Assembly: GCA_024763135.1 (NCBI GenBank)
Contig: JANTGD010000003.1
Coordinates: 1 to 33,531, forward strand
Reading direction: 5' to 3'
Length of the DNA stretch: 33,531 bases
Source of the DNA: Thiotrichales bacterium
GTDB taxonomy: Bacteria; Pseudomonadota; Gammaproteobacteria; UWMA-0217
This document shows, in pieces, positions 8,415 to 17,131 of this stretch. Below the pieces are notes generated by a model. The model was not told the DNA's origin. It ran no database searches and was given only the letters and a program-made list of their open reading frames with translations. How positions within the stretch are numbered: position 1 is the first letter of the stretch; each line of letters opens with the position of its first letter. Both the position numbers and the translations under genes were made by a program.

Positions 8415-9692
8415 ATGAGGAGTTTCAAGACAATCACGCTGATACTGTTGTGGCTCGCGGTGCTACCCGCCCAGGCTGCTTTGGAAATCAGAATTACCCA
8501 GGGGGCCGCCAATGCCATGCCGATTGCGATTGCGCCCTTTGCGTTTACAGGTGCTGCACAGCCCCGCGAGCAGGTGGATGAAATCGTGATGGCAGATCTC
8601 GGTCGTAGCGGTCGTTTTAAGCCCGTACCGAGAGACCGTTTTGCGCAACCGAATATGGGGCCTGGCAATATTGAGTTCTTCCGCTGGCGTGACCGCAATG
8701 TGCCCTATCTGGTCGTGGGCCAAGTGTTGGAAAATGGCACGGACTATGTAGTAGAGTTTCAGTTGTTCGATTCGGCCAGCGGCCAGCAAATGGCAGGCTA
8801 TCGCGTGCCGGCAAAAGCCAGTGGCCTGCGTATGGCAGCGCATCAAGTTGCCGACCTCATCTACGAAAAAGTGATTGGGGTGCGCGGCGCGTTCAATACA
8901 CGGATTGCCTATATCACCTCTTCACCCGGCAGTTATAAGCTCGAAGTGGCGGATTCAGATGGTTACAATGCGCACACGATTCTAAATTCCGACAGTCCAC
9001 TGATGTCGCCGGATTGGTCTCCCGATGCGCGCAAAATTGCTTATGTTTCTTTCGAAAACAACCGCTCGAGTATCTATGTGCAGGATGTGATTACCGGGCA
9101 GCGTCAACGCGTTTCCAGCCATCGCGGGATTAACGGCGCTCCGGCATTTTCACCAGACGGTTCGCGACTGGCGCTCACCTTGTCAGAATCGGGTTATCCG
9201 CAAATCTACGTTTTGGAACTCAGCAGTGGCAAACTCAAGCGTTTGACCAATGATCGCGCCATTAATACTGAACCTGCCTGGATGCCAGATGGGAAACGCA
9301 TTGTATTCACCTCGAATCGCACCGGAAAACCGCAGCTCTATCAGGTCTCTGCCCAGGGAGGTGCTGCGCGTCGCCTGACCTATGAGGGAGAGTATAATTC
9401 CGCAGCGTCGGTGGCACCTGACGGTACAAAAATAGCATTGGTCAATGGCGATGGCGGGCGATTTCGCATTGGTATTTTTGACCTGGAAAGCGGAGAGCTG
9501 CGGATCGTTACCAACGGTACCTTGGACGAATCACCCAGTTTCGCGCCGAATGGCAGTATGGTGATCTACGCGACTAAAGAAGGCGGGCACGACGTGCTTG
9601 CCGCAGTGAGTGAAGACGGGAGTGTGCGCCAGAGCCTCGTTTTACGCGGTGGCGAAGTGCGGGAACCCGATTGGTCGCCGTTTCTCAATTAA
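8415..9692 (+). CDS. tolB: Periplasmic Tol-Pal protein TolB
   Basis: 425 residues. Signal peptide with likely cleavage after AQA (residue 21). The N-terminal alpha/beta domain carries IAIAPFAF and DLGRSGRFKP. The C-terminal six-bladed beta propeller is built of repeats such as SPDWSPDARKIAYVS, GAPAFSPDGSRLAL, EPAWMPDGKRIVFTS, and ends in REPDWSPFLN. TolB cycles between Pal and TolA during outer-membrane constriction at division. It lies 14 bases after tolA. Confidence 0.96.
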   Translation: MRSFKTITLILLWLAVLPAQAALEIRITQGAANAMPIAIAPFAFTGAAQPREQVDEIVMADLGRSGRFKPVPRDRFAQPNMGPGNIEFFRWRDRNVPYLVVGQVLENGTDYVVEFQLFDSASGQQMAGYRVPAKASGLRMAAHQVADLIYEKVIGVRGAFNTRIAYITSSPGSYKLEVADSDGYNAHTILNSDSPLMSPDWSPDARKIAYVSFENNRSSIYVQDVITGQRQRVSSHRGINGAPAFSPDGSRLALTLSESGYPQIYVLELSSGKLKRLTNDRAINTEPAWMPDGKRIVFTSNRTGKPQLYQVSAQGGAARRLTYEGEYNSAASVAPDGTKIALVNGDGGRFRIGIFDLESGELRIVTNGTLDESPSFAPNGSMVIYATKEGGHDVLAAVSEDGSVRQSLVLRGGEVREPDWSPFLN

Positions 9693-10048
9693 TTGGCTGC
9701 CCAAATAAACATTGGAGGGTGCGGAACCCTTTGTCGGATGTTGGCGCGAGGAAATGTGTGGAATTGCGAAGCGGATCGCGTGGGTTACTCGTTTTTTACA
9801 TACTTTAACATCTGTCACGCGATATAGTCGGCTTTTTTTAAATGCTAAAAATCCCGCGCATCCAGGGGTTCACTTTGGATTGGCTTGGTCATTGAGTATT
9901 GGGAGCGACAGCGCGCGCTACGATAATCAGCGCGTCAATGGGTTTTTTGGGTGCGATGGACTGCTTGATGCGCAGACCAAGATGGTCGAGGGTGTTGATG
10001 CATTGAGACTGATCGAAACAGCAAGTGACTATTTTATATGGAGTTGAA
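9693..10048. other. Unusually long tolB-pal spacer
   Basis: 356 bases separate tolB and pal, where gammaproteobacteria usually have a few tens. A 111-codon frame on the plus strand (9712-10047) has no ribosome binding site and no protein-like composition. An A/T-rich stretch (9790-9845) contains TTTACA and TATAGT, but at 22 bases the spacing is too wide for a standard sigma70 promoter. No rho-independent terminator was found. A separate pal promoter seems likely from the distance alone, but I cannot place it. Confidence 0.5.
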
Positions 10049-10585
10049 ATGACGATACGTAGTGTAGTGATAATGATCGTAGTGGCGCTTTTCCTTGGCG
10101 GTTGTGCGGGGAATAAAAAAGTGACCAAGCCAGAAATCGAGCGCGGCGCGCCCGAGCCTCCGAGCAGCGCTCAAACCAGCGGGGCAGGAATGGGCAGCGG
10201 CACTGCGACTGAAATGCAGGGCGCCATGGATCCGTTTGAAGATCCCAATAATCCCTTGTCACAACGTGTGATTTACTTTGACTACAACAGCAGTGACGTC
10301 AAAGATATCGATATTGTCAATGCACACGCCCAGTATCTTGCCGATCATCCTCAAGCACGTGTGCGTCTTGAAGGGCACGCGGATGAACGCGGTTCGCGGG
10401 AATACAATGTGGCACTGTCCGAACGGCGCGCATTGGCAGTCAAAGAACTGATGATGTTCCGTGGCGTTAGGCCCAATCAGATCACAATTATTGCTTATGG
10501 AGAAGAACGTCCTGTGGTCTATGGGCATGACGAGGCGTCGTACCGGGAGAATCGCCGCGTAGAGATTGTCTATGAAGCCAAATAA
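10049..10585 (+). CDS. pal: Peptidoglycan-associated lipoprotein Pal
   Basis: 178 residues from the ATG at 10049, preceded by GGAG. The N-terminus is a lipoprotein signal with lipobox LGGC (Cys19), followed by Ala, which predicts outer-membrane sorting. A linker (about 20-75) is followed by the OmpA-like peptidoglycan-binding domain: VIYFDYNSSDV, LEGHADERGSREYNVALSER, VRPNQITIIAYGEERP and RENRRVEI. Pal anchors the outer membrane to peptidoglycan and is released by TolB. Its 3' end overlaps cpoB by 14 bases. Confidence 0.96.
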   Translation: MTIRSVVIMIVVALFLGGCAGNKKVTKPEIERGAPEPPSSAQTSGAGMGSGTATEMQGAMDPFEDPNNPLSQRVIYFDYNSSDVKDIDIVNAHAQYLADHPQARVRLEGHADERGSREYNVALSERRALAVKELMMFRGVRPNQITIIAYGEERPVVYGHDEASYRENRRVEIVYEAK

Positions 10586-11408
10586 AAAGCGCCTGAGTCT
10601 TTGGGTCGGTATGGTGCTGCTGGTGGCCAGTGCCGCCGCCAGTGCGCGCATGAACAAGGAAGAGGCCGCGCGTTTTGCGTCTATGGAGCAGCAGGTTGCG
10701 CAGATGCAGGCGCGCCTGGAGCGCGCCGAAAGGCAGGCGGAGAATCTGCAGCAGATGTATATGCAGATCCAGCGGCTCGATGAGCGGAATCGGATGTTGC
10801 AAGGTCGGGTCGAAGAACTCGAACACCGTCTTCAGCAAACCAACCAACATCAACGGGAACTGTATCTGGACATGGATCAGCGTCTGCAGCGATTCGAGGC
10901 CGGCGGGATGACGCCCGGGTTCGGCGCGGGTGTGTCAGGTGCTGCAGAGACAGGTACAGGTATGACGGAGCAACCTGCGGGAGAGGGGGGCGTGGCGCAA
11001 AACACTGTAGCGCCCACCGGACTCGATGAGCAGACGGCCTACAGCCGCGCATTCGAGCAGCTCAAAGCAGGTCAGTATCCAGAAGCGATCGCGAGCTTTC
11101 GGGCCTTTTTGGAAACTTTCCCATCGAGCCCCCTGGCGGGAAATGCGCAGTATTGGCTGGGAGAAGCCCACTATGGCGATGGTAATTTCAAGCAGGCGAT
11201 CGTGGAGTTTGACCGGGTGCGAAAAAACTATCCTGATTCAAGCAAAGTACCGGACGCCGGATTGAAGCTCGCGTACAGTTATTATGCGCTGCGCCAATGG
11301 AAAAAAGCCCGTAATATTCTGCGCGCACTCAAACAGGATTACCCCAACTCAGACGTTGCAAAACTCGCCGATGATCGTCTTCGGCGCATGAAGTTGGAAG
11401 GGCACTGA
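10572..11408 (+). CDS. cpoB: Cell division coordinator CpoB (YbgF)
   Basis: 278 residues starting at ATG 10572 inside the end of pal. Signal peptide ending in ASA (about residue 25), then a coiled-coil segment (about 30-110, rich in Glu, Gln and Arg, EQQVAQMQARLERAERQ) that trimerises in the family. A Gly/Thr-rich linker follows, then TPR repeats (about 155-275: AFEQLKAGQYPEAIASFRAF, AQYWLGEAHYGDGNFKQAI, SYYALRQWKKARNI). It is the periplasmic partner of TolA that links constriction to peptidoglycan synthesis via PBP1B. Confidence 0.95.
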   Translation: MKPNKKRLSLWVGMVLLVASAAASARMNKEEAARFASMEQQVAQMQARLERAERQAENLQQMYMQIQRLDERNRMLQGRVEELEHRLQQTNQHQRELYLDMDQRLQRFEAGGMTPGFGAGVSGAAETGTGMTEQPAGEGGVAQNTVAPTGLDEQTAYSRAFEQLKAGQYPEAIASFRAFLETFPSSPLAGNAQYWLGEAHYGDGNFKQAIVEFDRVRKNYPDSSKVPDAGLKLAYSYYALRQWKKARNILRALKQDYPNSDVAKLADDRLRRMKLEGH

Positions 11409-11429
11409 ATATCACTGCTAGGTTGAATT

Positions 11430-12092
11430 TTGACTGCAGTTGACGCCCCCTCGACGCGGCTGAGGATCACCGAGATCTTCCAATCCCTGCAAGGCGAGTC
11501 TCGTACGGTCGGTTTGCCTACGGTCTTTGTGCGCTTAACCGGTTGCCCCTTGCGCTGCGACTATTGTGACTCTGAGTATGCGTTTACCGGCGGACAATGG
11601 ATGACGCTCGATGAAGTGCTCAGTGAGGTAGCACGCTACCCCGCACGTCATGTCACAGTCACCGGCGGCGAGCCGCTGGCGCAACGCGGATGCCTGGACT
11701 TATTGCGCCATTTGCTGGATCAGGGGCGTCTGGTCTCGCTCGAAACCAGCGGGGCACTGGATATTTCAGCGGTCGATGCGCGGGCCGTGAAAGTGCTTGA
11801 TATTAAAACGCCGGATTCCGGTGAGGTCGAACGTAATCGCTGGGAAAATCTGGCCTGGCTCAGCCCGTTGGATCAGATTAAATTCGTCCTGTGCAGCCGC
11901 GCTGATTACGAATGGGCGCGCGACTGCATTCATACGCGCGACCTGACGACTGTCGCCGAAGTGCTGCTTTCCCCTTGTTATGGCCGCCTGTCACCCACAG
12001 AATTAGCCGAATGGATACTGCAAGATGGCTTGCAGGTCCGTTTTCAGCTGCAACTGCATAAAGTGCTGTGGGGAGATGAACCGGGAAGATGA
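11430..12092 (+). CDS. queE: 7-carboxy-7-deazaguanine synthase QueE
   Basis: 220 residues starting at a TTG; an in-frame stop lies two codons upstream and no ATG or GTG is available before conserved residues. Radical-SAM enzyme with the cluster motif C39-PLR-C43-DY-C46 and the SAM-binding GGEPL (79-83). FQSLQGES at the N-terminus is the family's substrate-binding loop. It converts 6-carboxytetrahydropterin to CDG in the queuosine route. The end overlaps queC by four bases. Neither queD nor queF is in the window. Confidence 0.94.
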   Translation: MTAVDAPSTRLRITEIFQSLQGESRTVGLPTVFVRLTGCPLRCDYCDSEYAFTGGQWMTLDEVLSEVARYPARHVTVTGGEPLAQRGCLDLLRHLLDQGRLVSLETSGALDISAVDARAVKVLDIKTPDSGEVERNRWENLAWLSPLDQIKFVLCSRADYEWARDCIHTRDLTTVAEVLLSPCYGRLSPTELAEWILQDGLQVRFQLQLHKVLWGDEPGR

Positions 12093-12787
12093 CGAAAAAA
12101 GCAGTCGTATTGTTATCGGGTGGCATGGATTCAGCCACCACCTTGGCCATTGCGAAACACGCAGGATTTGATTGTTACGCGCTGAGTTTTCGTTATGGAC
12201 AGCGACATAGCGCAGAATTGCACGCGGCTGCGCGAATCGCGGCGCAACAACAGGTGGCGGCGCACCGAATAATCGATCTCGATCTCGCGGGCATCGGCGG
12301 CTCTGCCTTGACCGATCCCAGTATTGCCGTCCCGGAATCGCCCTCCGAGGGGATTCCCGTGACCTATGTGCCCGCTCGTAATACTGTCTTCCTTTCCATC
12401 GCCCTGGCGTGGGCCGAAGTATTATCCGCTCAGCATATCTTTATTGGCGTCAATGCTGTGGACTATTCAGGGTATCCGGATTGTCGGCCCGAGTTTATTT
12501 CTGCATTCGAACGAATGGCCAATCTTGCAACCAAGGCAGGGATCGAAGGACAGCACTTAACCATTGAAACACCGCTCATTCAAATGCGTAAAGCGGATAT
12601 TATTAAAACCGGGATTGCGTTGGGCGTTGACTACAGCCAGACAGTGACCTGTTACCAGGCAGACGAAAGCGGTCGCGCCTGTGGTCGCTGTGATGCCTGC
12701 CGCTTACGTGCTGAAGGGTTTGCGCTGGCGGGTGCTCCCGATACCACGCGCTACGCCACCTCTGAACCAGACAGCACAGACCGTTAG
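12089..12787 (+). CDS. queC: 7-cyano-7-deazaguanine synthase QueC
   Basis: 232 residues. PP-loop ATPase motif LSGGMDS (9-15), FRYGQRH (34-40), [17 protein letters not shown] (95-110) and the zinc site C188, C198, C201, C204 ([20 protein letters not shown]). It makes preQ0 from CDG with ATP and ammonia. The ATGA overlap with queE shows a two-gene unit; the tol-pal to queE-queC order is common in gammaproteobacteria. Confidence 0.96.
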   Translation: MTKKAVVLLSGGMDSATTLAIAKHAGFDCYALSFRYGQRHSAELHAAARIAAQQQVAAHRIIDLDLAGIGGSALTDPSIAVPESPSEGIPVTYVPARNTVFLSIALAWAEVLSAQHIFIGVNAVDYSGYPDCRPEFISAFERMANLATKAGIEGQHLTIETPLIQMRKADIIKTGIALGVDYSQTVTCYQADESGRACGRCDACRLRAEGFALAGAPDTTRYATSEPDSTDR

Positions 12788-12868
12788 TGTTGTGTTTTTT
12801 CATACAAAGCCACGATTAAGAAAGCCAGTCTATCCGTAAGTGCAGGGCGCAGCGCGTGGGGAAGGGTG

Positions 12869-12898
12869 GTGCCCGTGTCTGGGGAAGTCCCGGGGCAC
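12869..12898. repeat. G+C-rich inverted repeat after queC
   Basis: GTGCCC (12869-12874) pairs with GGGCAC (12893-12898), and a second small GGG/CCC pair lies inside. No T-tract follows, so it is a doubtful terminator. It could instead be a folded leader element of the sulfur transporter gene, 73 bases downstream. Confidence 0.3.
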
Positions 12899-12970
12899 GC
12901 GGGGGCCGCTTAACTGATAGGCAGGTCGTATACTTCGGTTCCTTAATTCATACAGACTAAGAGGCTTGCA

Positions 12971-14188
12971 ATGAGTTTGTTAATGCAGGTGTTACTGGCG
13001 GGTTTTGTGATTACGCTGGTCATGGGTGCGGTTGCAGTAAAAACCAACTTCTGCACCATGGGCGCCGTCTCAGATGCCGTCAATATTGGGGATACTGGGC
13101 GTCTGCGCGCGTGGATCTTTGCCGCGGCGGTTGCCATCCTTGGCGTTATGGGATTGCAAGTTGCCGGTTTGAGTGATTTTTCGATCACCGCTGATGGGGG
13201 TTCGGCTATTCCACCCTATCGCACGGCCATGTTTGCTTGGCCACGCTACATCCTGGGAGGGCTATTGTTCGGTATTGGCATGACCTTGGGCTCGGGTTGC
13301 GGAAACAAGACACTATTACGCGTTGGAGGAGGGAATTTAAAATCTCTGTTCGTTCTCGCAGCCATGGGGTTTGGCGCGTATTTGATGATTTTTACCAATT
13401 TCAGCGCCACGGTGTTTATGAGCTGGATGTCACCGTTGTTTGTGGACCTGAGTGCGTTTGGCATTGCGGACCAGAGCTTGCACACACTGATTGGTAGCAG
13501 TTTTGGCATCGCATCGGCGAATCTGGAATATATGCTCGCTGCGGCTTTAGGACTCGCCCTGATTGCCTGGGCGCTTGCCAGCCGGGATTTTAGAAACAGC
13601 TTCGACAATATACTGGGTGGATTCGTGGTTGGACTTGCCGTGGTGGCTGCGTGGTATGTCACCACCGGCCCATTGGGAGCCGCTCTGCTGGAAGAAGTGG
13701 AATTCATGGACGAGCGCCCCTTGGCGGTTGGTGCCCAGTCATTGACCTTCGTACAACCCAGCGGTCAGTTCATCAACTGGATCAAACAGGGCGGCGACAG
13801 CAACTTGCTCACTTTCGCTATGTTTGCAGGCGCAGGAGCAATTGTTGGGGCATTTCTTTACTCGGTCATCGCGCGCAAATTCAAGTTTGAATGGTTTACC
13901 GGCATACGAGATTTCACCAATCACATCATTGGGGGATTTCTCATGGGAATCGGTGGTGTACTCGGTATGGGCTGTACCATTGGTCAGGGCGTCACCGGCG
14001 TCTCCACCCTGGCGCTTGGCTCCTTTATCACCATGCTATCCATCATGTTGGGGAGTGCGCTGACCATGAAAGTGCAACTTTATAAAATGGTGTACGAAGA
14101 AGAAGCCAGCTTTGGAAAAGCGTTGCTCACCGGTTTGGCCGATCTACATTTACTACCCAATAAATTGCGTCGGCTCGATGCAGTTTGA
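12971..14188 (+). CDS. YeeE/YedE family sulfur (thiosulfate-type) transporter
   Basis: 405 residues, strongly hydrophobic throughout. The three conserved cysteine boxes of the YeeE/YedE (TsuA) family are present: NFCTMG (Cys28), GSGCGNKT (Cys110) and GMGCTIGQG (Cys335). In the studied member, such cysteines line the path that passes thiosulfate across the inner membrane. The 405-residue length fits the fused two-repeat form; smaller members are half this size. A TusA-like sulfur carrier gene often follows but is absent here. The start at 12971 is preceded by AGAGG. Specific substrate inferred only from family. Confidence 0.85.
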   Translation: MSLLMQVLLAGFVITLVMGAVAVKTNFCTMGAVSDAVNIGDTGRLRAWIFAAAVAILGVMGLQVAGLSDFSITADGGSAIPPYRTAMFAWPRYILGGLLFGIGMTLGSGCGNKTLLRVGGGNLKSLFVLAAMGFGAYLMIFTNFSATVFMSWMSPLFVDLSAFGIADQSLHTLIGSSFGIASANLEYMLAAALGLALIAWALASRDFRNSFDNILGGFVVGLAVVAAWYVTTGPLGAALLEEVEFMDERPLAVGAQSLTFVQPSGQFINWIKQGGDSNLLTFAMFAGAGAIVGAFLYSVIARKFKFEWFTGIRDFTNHIIGGFLMGIGGVLGMGCTIGQGVTGVSTLALGSFITMLSIMLGSALTMKVQLYKMVYEEEASFGKALLTGLADLHLLPNKLRRLDAV

Positions 14189-14230
14189 GCCTTGCCGTTA
14201 AGATCGGATACAGGTGGATAAAAGGAAGTT

Positions 14231-14258
14231 TTGCGCAGGTTTTCATGGGCCTGCGCAA
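14231..14258. terminator. Strong hairpin after the sulfur transporter
   Basis: Perfect 9-base stem TTGCGCAGG / CCTGCGCAA around a 10-base loop, 43 bases after the transporter stop. No T-run follows on the plus strand; short T-rich bases follow on the minus strand. It is a possible terminator separating the transporter from the tRNA gene, but not canonical. Confidence 0.4.
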
Positions 14259-14283
14259 CCTTAAGCCTGGCCGCATAAAGCAC

Positions 14284-14311
14284 TTGTCATTCTCGTCACA
14301 ACGTGTATCAT
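14284..14311 (+). promoter_or_regulatory. tRNA-Lys promoter
   Basis: TTGTCA (14284-14289) and TATCAT (14306-14311), each one mismatch from the sigma70 consensus, are 16 bases apart. They are followed by the G+C-rich discriminator ACGCCCTC, typical of stringently controlled stable-RNA promoters. Predicted transcription start is about 12 bases upstream of the mature tRNA. Confidence 0.65.
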
Positions 14312-14330
14312 TACGCCCTCTTTACGGAAC

Positions 14331-14406
14331 GGGTCGTTAGCTCAGCCGGTAGAGCACCGCACTTTTAATGCGATGGTCGAGCGTTCGAATCGCTCACGAC
14401 CCACCA
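14331..14406 (+). tRNA. tRNA-Lys (anticodon UUU)
   Basis: 76 nt including an encoded CCA. Acceptor stem GGGTCGT pairs with ACGACCC. D arm GCTC...GAGC, anticodon loop CTTTTAA giving anticodon UUU, variable loop TGGTC, T stem GAGCG/CGCTC around TTCGAAT. The outermost anticodon-stem pair is C27-A43, a mismatch where E. coli tRNA-Lys has a G-U wobble. Otherwise it is a standard bacterial tRNA-Lys. Confidence 0.97.
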
Positions 14407-14429
14407 TCTTTTTCAAAGGGTTACGGCGA

Positions 14430-14595
14430 TTAAATTTTTTTCAGCCGTTTCCAGTGTGGCCTGAATGTGGCTACAAAGCCGATCCAACGGCGGTTTTCCT
14501 CTAAGATTTCCACTGCTGCCTGAACGTTGTGGCGACCCATCCGCAGCAAGCGATTGATCGATGCCGGTGATTCGCTTTCGGCATAAGCCAAAAGC
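14430..14595 (-). pseudogene. C-terminal fragment of an unidentified gene, cut by the IS91-like end
   Basis: On the minus strand, 53 codons run without interruption from the repeat edge (the frame shows TAG exactly at the repeat's terminal TTCCTAG) to a TAA at 14430-14432. The translation has protein-like composition (RLLRMGRHNVQAAVEILEEN, then RRWIGFVATFRPHWKRLKKI). The frame has no start of its own. The simplest reading is the tail of a chromosomal gene convergent with tRNA-Lys whose 5' part was displaced by the mobile element. I do not recognise the family. Confidence 0.5.
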
Positions 14596-14850
14596 TAGGA
14601 AGTTCAAGCCTCATTCGCAACCAGAGCCTGACAAAATCTCCCGATTCAGGACACATCATCTTGTCCCGGCACCGAGCCACCATCCCTTCTTAATACCGTA
14701 TTCTGGCCGGACCAGTCACCCAAGCATTATGAAAATGCCGTATTACCACGGAAAACCGCAAACAGCGGGCGCAAAATAACCTGCCGGAACGTCGTTGCTT
14801 CACTCAGCATTTACATTACTGAGAGTGTCCTGGGCTTCGTTACCAGCTCA
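14596..14850 (-). repeat. IS91-like terminal repeat, left copy (255 bases)
   Basis: Nearly identical to 31565-31810 and in the same orientation. It covers the last codons and stop of the broken transposase and about 240 bases of its 3' flank. Differences are a 3-base and a 6-base extra segment (in the stretch 14793-14820) and a few substitutions, concentrated at the outer end. The outer end reads, on the minus strand, TTGAACTTCCTA, which from memory resembles the replication-origin ends (oriIS) of IS91/ISCR elements. Confidence 0.85.
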
Positions 14851-15784
14851 CGCTCTGGTCAAACGCCCAATCGCCGGTATCCTGATTGGTATCTTCGTGC
14901 AAGGTGATCGTCTGATCGCACATCGGCCAGTTTGGTGGTGCGTGTGGCGGATGGATTCGTGATGGCTCACCGAATACTCCAATACAGTTGAGAACACGGC
15001 GTACCGGTTCTATCTCTTCGAGGAAGGCGATGACTCTCATCTTGGCGCCACAGTCGGGGCATGCCAGTGGTGAGGCGTCGTAGATTCTGGCAATCAGCAC
15101 AACCCACAGATGAATCAACAGGCACGCTATTGTCGTATCGCTCTGGCCTTGATCCTCTTTCTCCCTCGGCTTCGGCTGCCTGTTTTGGGATCGCGGTAAA
15201 AATCGGTCATCCTGGCCGTGCAACAATCGCGTCGCGCCTGCCTCGCCTCCAGGGAGGGAGGCGGGTCTCAGGACGAGAGGAGCAAAGTAACGATGCCGCC
15301 CGACTCTGAATCCACCGGTGCGTCCGGGCTATGCATTTTGATGGCGCGGATGATTTCATCCTGTGCATTCCGGGTCACCCGATTGAGCAGTTCGACATTA
15401 TCATTGAAGTAGTGGCGTAGCCATTTTGGGAAACAGATGACCACTTGTCGCAGGGGCGTTTCGGGTAATACGTTGTCCAGTAGATGCGCGGCGGTAAAAA
15501 CCCCATGCGTTGTGTAGTGCAGGAGGGGCAGGTGCCGCGACCCTTGCAGAAAAATCCGATGAGAAAGTCATGCCCGCAGCCGTGACAGCGGGCGCGGGCG
15601 AAGCCGTGCGCCAGAATTCCACAACGTAGAAATCCACGCAGGTCACGATCAATAGGGTGTGGGACATCTTCCTGTCGGGATGCAACAGCCGTTTTTCTTC
15701 CCGCCAGCTTTCCAGTTGCTGCTGCACAGCTTGATAAGCCGTGCTTCGTTCGGGATGACGATTAGCGTCATTGGGTCCTGGCAT
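14840..15784 (-). pseudogene. IS91-family transposase, broken
   Basis: The N-terminal zinc-binding domain (PF14319 type) reads in shifted frames: DLRGFLRCGILAHGFARARC, HGCGHDFLIGFFCKGRGTCP and SCTT, followed by HLLDNVLPETPLRQVVICFP and KWLRHYFNDNVELLNRVTRN up to VDSESGGIVTLL near 15268. The C-terminal part (15226-14840) has LIARIYDASPLACPDCGAKM, RVIAFLEEIEPVRRVL and the ending DQSVSW, typical of IS91 proteins. At least two frameshifts (near 15675 and 15505) and an internal deletion near 15240-15270 remove the central HUH and tyrosine catalytic region. It cannot be active. Confidence 0.85.
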
Positions 15785-16369
15785 CGTGCAAGGGAGTGAG
15801 GCTTGAAATGTGATCTTTGCAGTAGGTTCTACCCAAGCCCGCCAAAGCGCTTTGAGTGATCTTTCTCACATCGCTCGGTCTAGAGAGTTGCGGGGGGGGA
15901 ATCGGAGCACTTCACTGGAAAGCAAAACAATGCGCTCTGGAGCAAATGAAAATGCGGGTAATTCACGTCGACTCGGAGCCGGGGTTGTCAATTCAGCAAT
16001 TTACAAGGCAAAAGGAGTGGGGCTCCTGTAAGTTGTAGCCCGCATAAGCGAAGCACCATCTCGCATGTTCCCCCAAAAGATGGCTGTGGAGTCCGGTTTC
16101 GCGCCCGGACAATCAGCGATAATTTTTGTTTAAATCGCGGAGGCGCAAGTAGATTTTCTTTTCTCACCCAAAGAAAATATAGCCGGATACCTGCCTTTTT
16201 CCACACCCTCGGCGATAAAAAAATGTGCCGCATATCTTCAATAGGGTACAACTGTTGTCTTATTTTAACGATCACTGCGCGATCCTGTGAGAAATGCGGG
16301 CTAGCGGTTGCCATATAAAACGTTCTCGGCTAAATAATAAATATCGACCTGTAATCAGAGGCTGCATGT
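15785..16369. other. Gene-free stretch upstream of the ABC efflux operon
   Basis: No credible gene on either strand; the longest minus-strand frame (15988-16314) is not protein-like. It should contain the other end of the IS91-like element, but I could not place that end. A G/C hairpin (GTCCGG/CCGGAC, 16092-16111) and the 9-base inverted repeat at 16153-16178 lie here. A TATAAA at 16314-16319 is a possible -10 of the efflux operon, without a clear -35. Confidence 0.5.
16153..16178. promoter_or_regulatory. Perfect 9-base inverted repeat, candidate operator
   Basis: ATTTTCTTT and AAAGAAAAT flank an 8-base spacer, about 190 bases upstream of the ABC efflux operon start. A/T-rich arms make a terminator unlikely; a repressor-binding site or chance A/T palindrome are the alternatives. 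Confidence 0.3.
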
Positions 16370-17119
16370 ATGGCTGCTTCAGAATTAAATATCTCAATTA
16401 GGCCTGATTCTTCGCTATCGGTTGTCTTTCAGGCAAAGGGGGTCACCAAGATTTACCAGATGGGTGAGGTGCAGGTTCATGCGCTACGCGGTGTTGATCT
16501 GGAGCTGCGGGAGGGTGAATTTGTTGTCTTGCTAGGTGCATCGGGGAGCGGCAAGTCGACATTGCTCAATATCCTAGGCGGCCTGGACGTACCTACCAGT
16601 GGAACAGTGCACTACAGAGACCAGGACCTGACCACCTTTAGGGACTCGGTGCTTACCCGTTACCGTCGTGAGCATATTGGATTTGTGTTCCAGTTCTACA
16701 ATCTGATACCCAGCCTCACCGCAAGGGAAAATGTCGCGCTGGTAACCGAAATTGCAAAAAACCCTCTGGCGCCGGCAGAGGCTTTAAAGCTGGTTGATCT
16801 GGGCGATCGTCTGGACCATTTTCCGGCGCAGTTATCCGGTGGTGAGCAACAGCGCGTGGCGATAGCACGGGCGATTGCCAAGCGTCCCGAGGTGCTGCTT
16901 TGCGATGAACCCACCGGTGCGCTGGATCTGAAAACCGGTATTGTGGTGCTGGAAGCTCTCGAACGGGTCAACCGTGAACTGGGCACCACCACGGTAGTGA
17001 TCACCCACAATGTGGATATCGCGCAGATGGCTGACCGTGTCATTCACTTGAGCGATGGCAGAATTGTCAGTGATGAAACCAATCCGGACAAAGTGCCGCC
17101 CTCGGAACTGACATGGTAA
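16370..17119 (+). CDS. ABC transporter ATP-binding protein (MacB/LolD type)
   Basis: 249 residues. Walker [10 protein letters not shown] (56-64), Q-loop [14 protein letters not shown] (about 105-118), signature LSGGEQQR (155-162), Walker [13 protein letters not shown] (175-186), and H-loop VITHN. The short loop and the wording after Walker B place it in the MacB/LolD/FtsE group that drives FtsX-fold permeases rather than true importers. An extra N-terminal stretch of about 18 residues precedes the domain. AGAGG lies upstream of the ATG. It is the first gene of a three-gene operon with the permease and fusion protein that follow. Confidence 0.93.
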   Translation: MAASELNISIRPDSSLSVVFQAKGVTKIYQMGEVQVHALRGVDLELREGEFVVLLGASGSGKSTLLNILGGLDVPTSGTVHYRDQDLTTFRDSVLTRYRREHIGFVFQFYNLIPSLTARENVALVTEIAKNPLAPAEALKLVDLGDRLDHFPAQLSGGEQQRVAIARAIAKRPEVLLCDEPTGALDLKTGIVVLEALERVNRELGTTTVVITHNVDIAQMADRVIHLSDGRIVSDETNPDKVPPSELTW

Positions 17120-17131
17120 TGAGGCCCTGAA

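Noticed and set aside
9795-9828. TTTACA and TATAGT as a pal promoter
   Set aside because: The 22-base spacing is too wide for sigma70.
9712-10047. 111-codon frame in the tolB-pal spacer
   Set aside because: No ribosome binding site, no domain, and coding-unlike composition.
16035-16064. REP-like wording (GTAGCCCGCATAAGCGAAG)
   Set aside because: Resembles the start of a common gammaproteobacterial REP element, but the complementary arm is missing and there is only one copy in the window.
15988-16314. 108-codon minus-strand frame upstream of the ABC efflux operon
   Set aside because: Composition is not protein-like and there is no plausible start signal.
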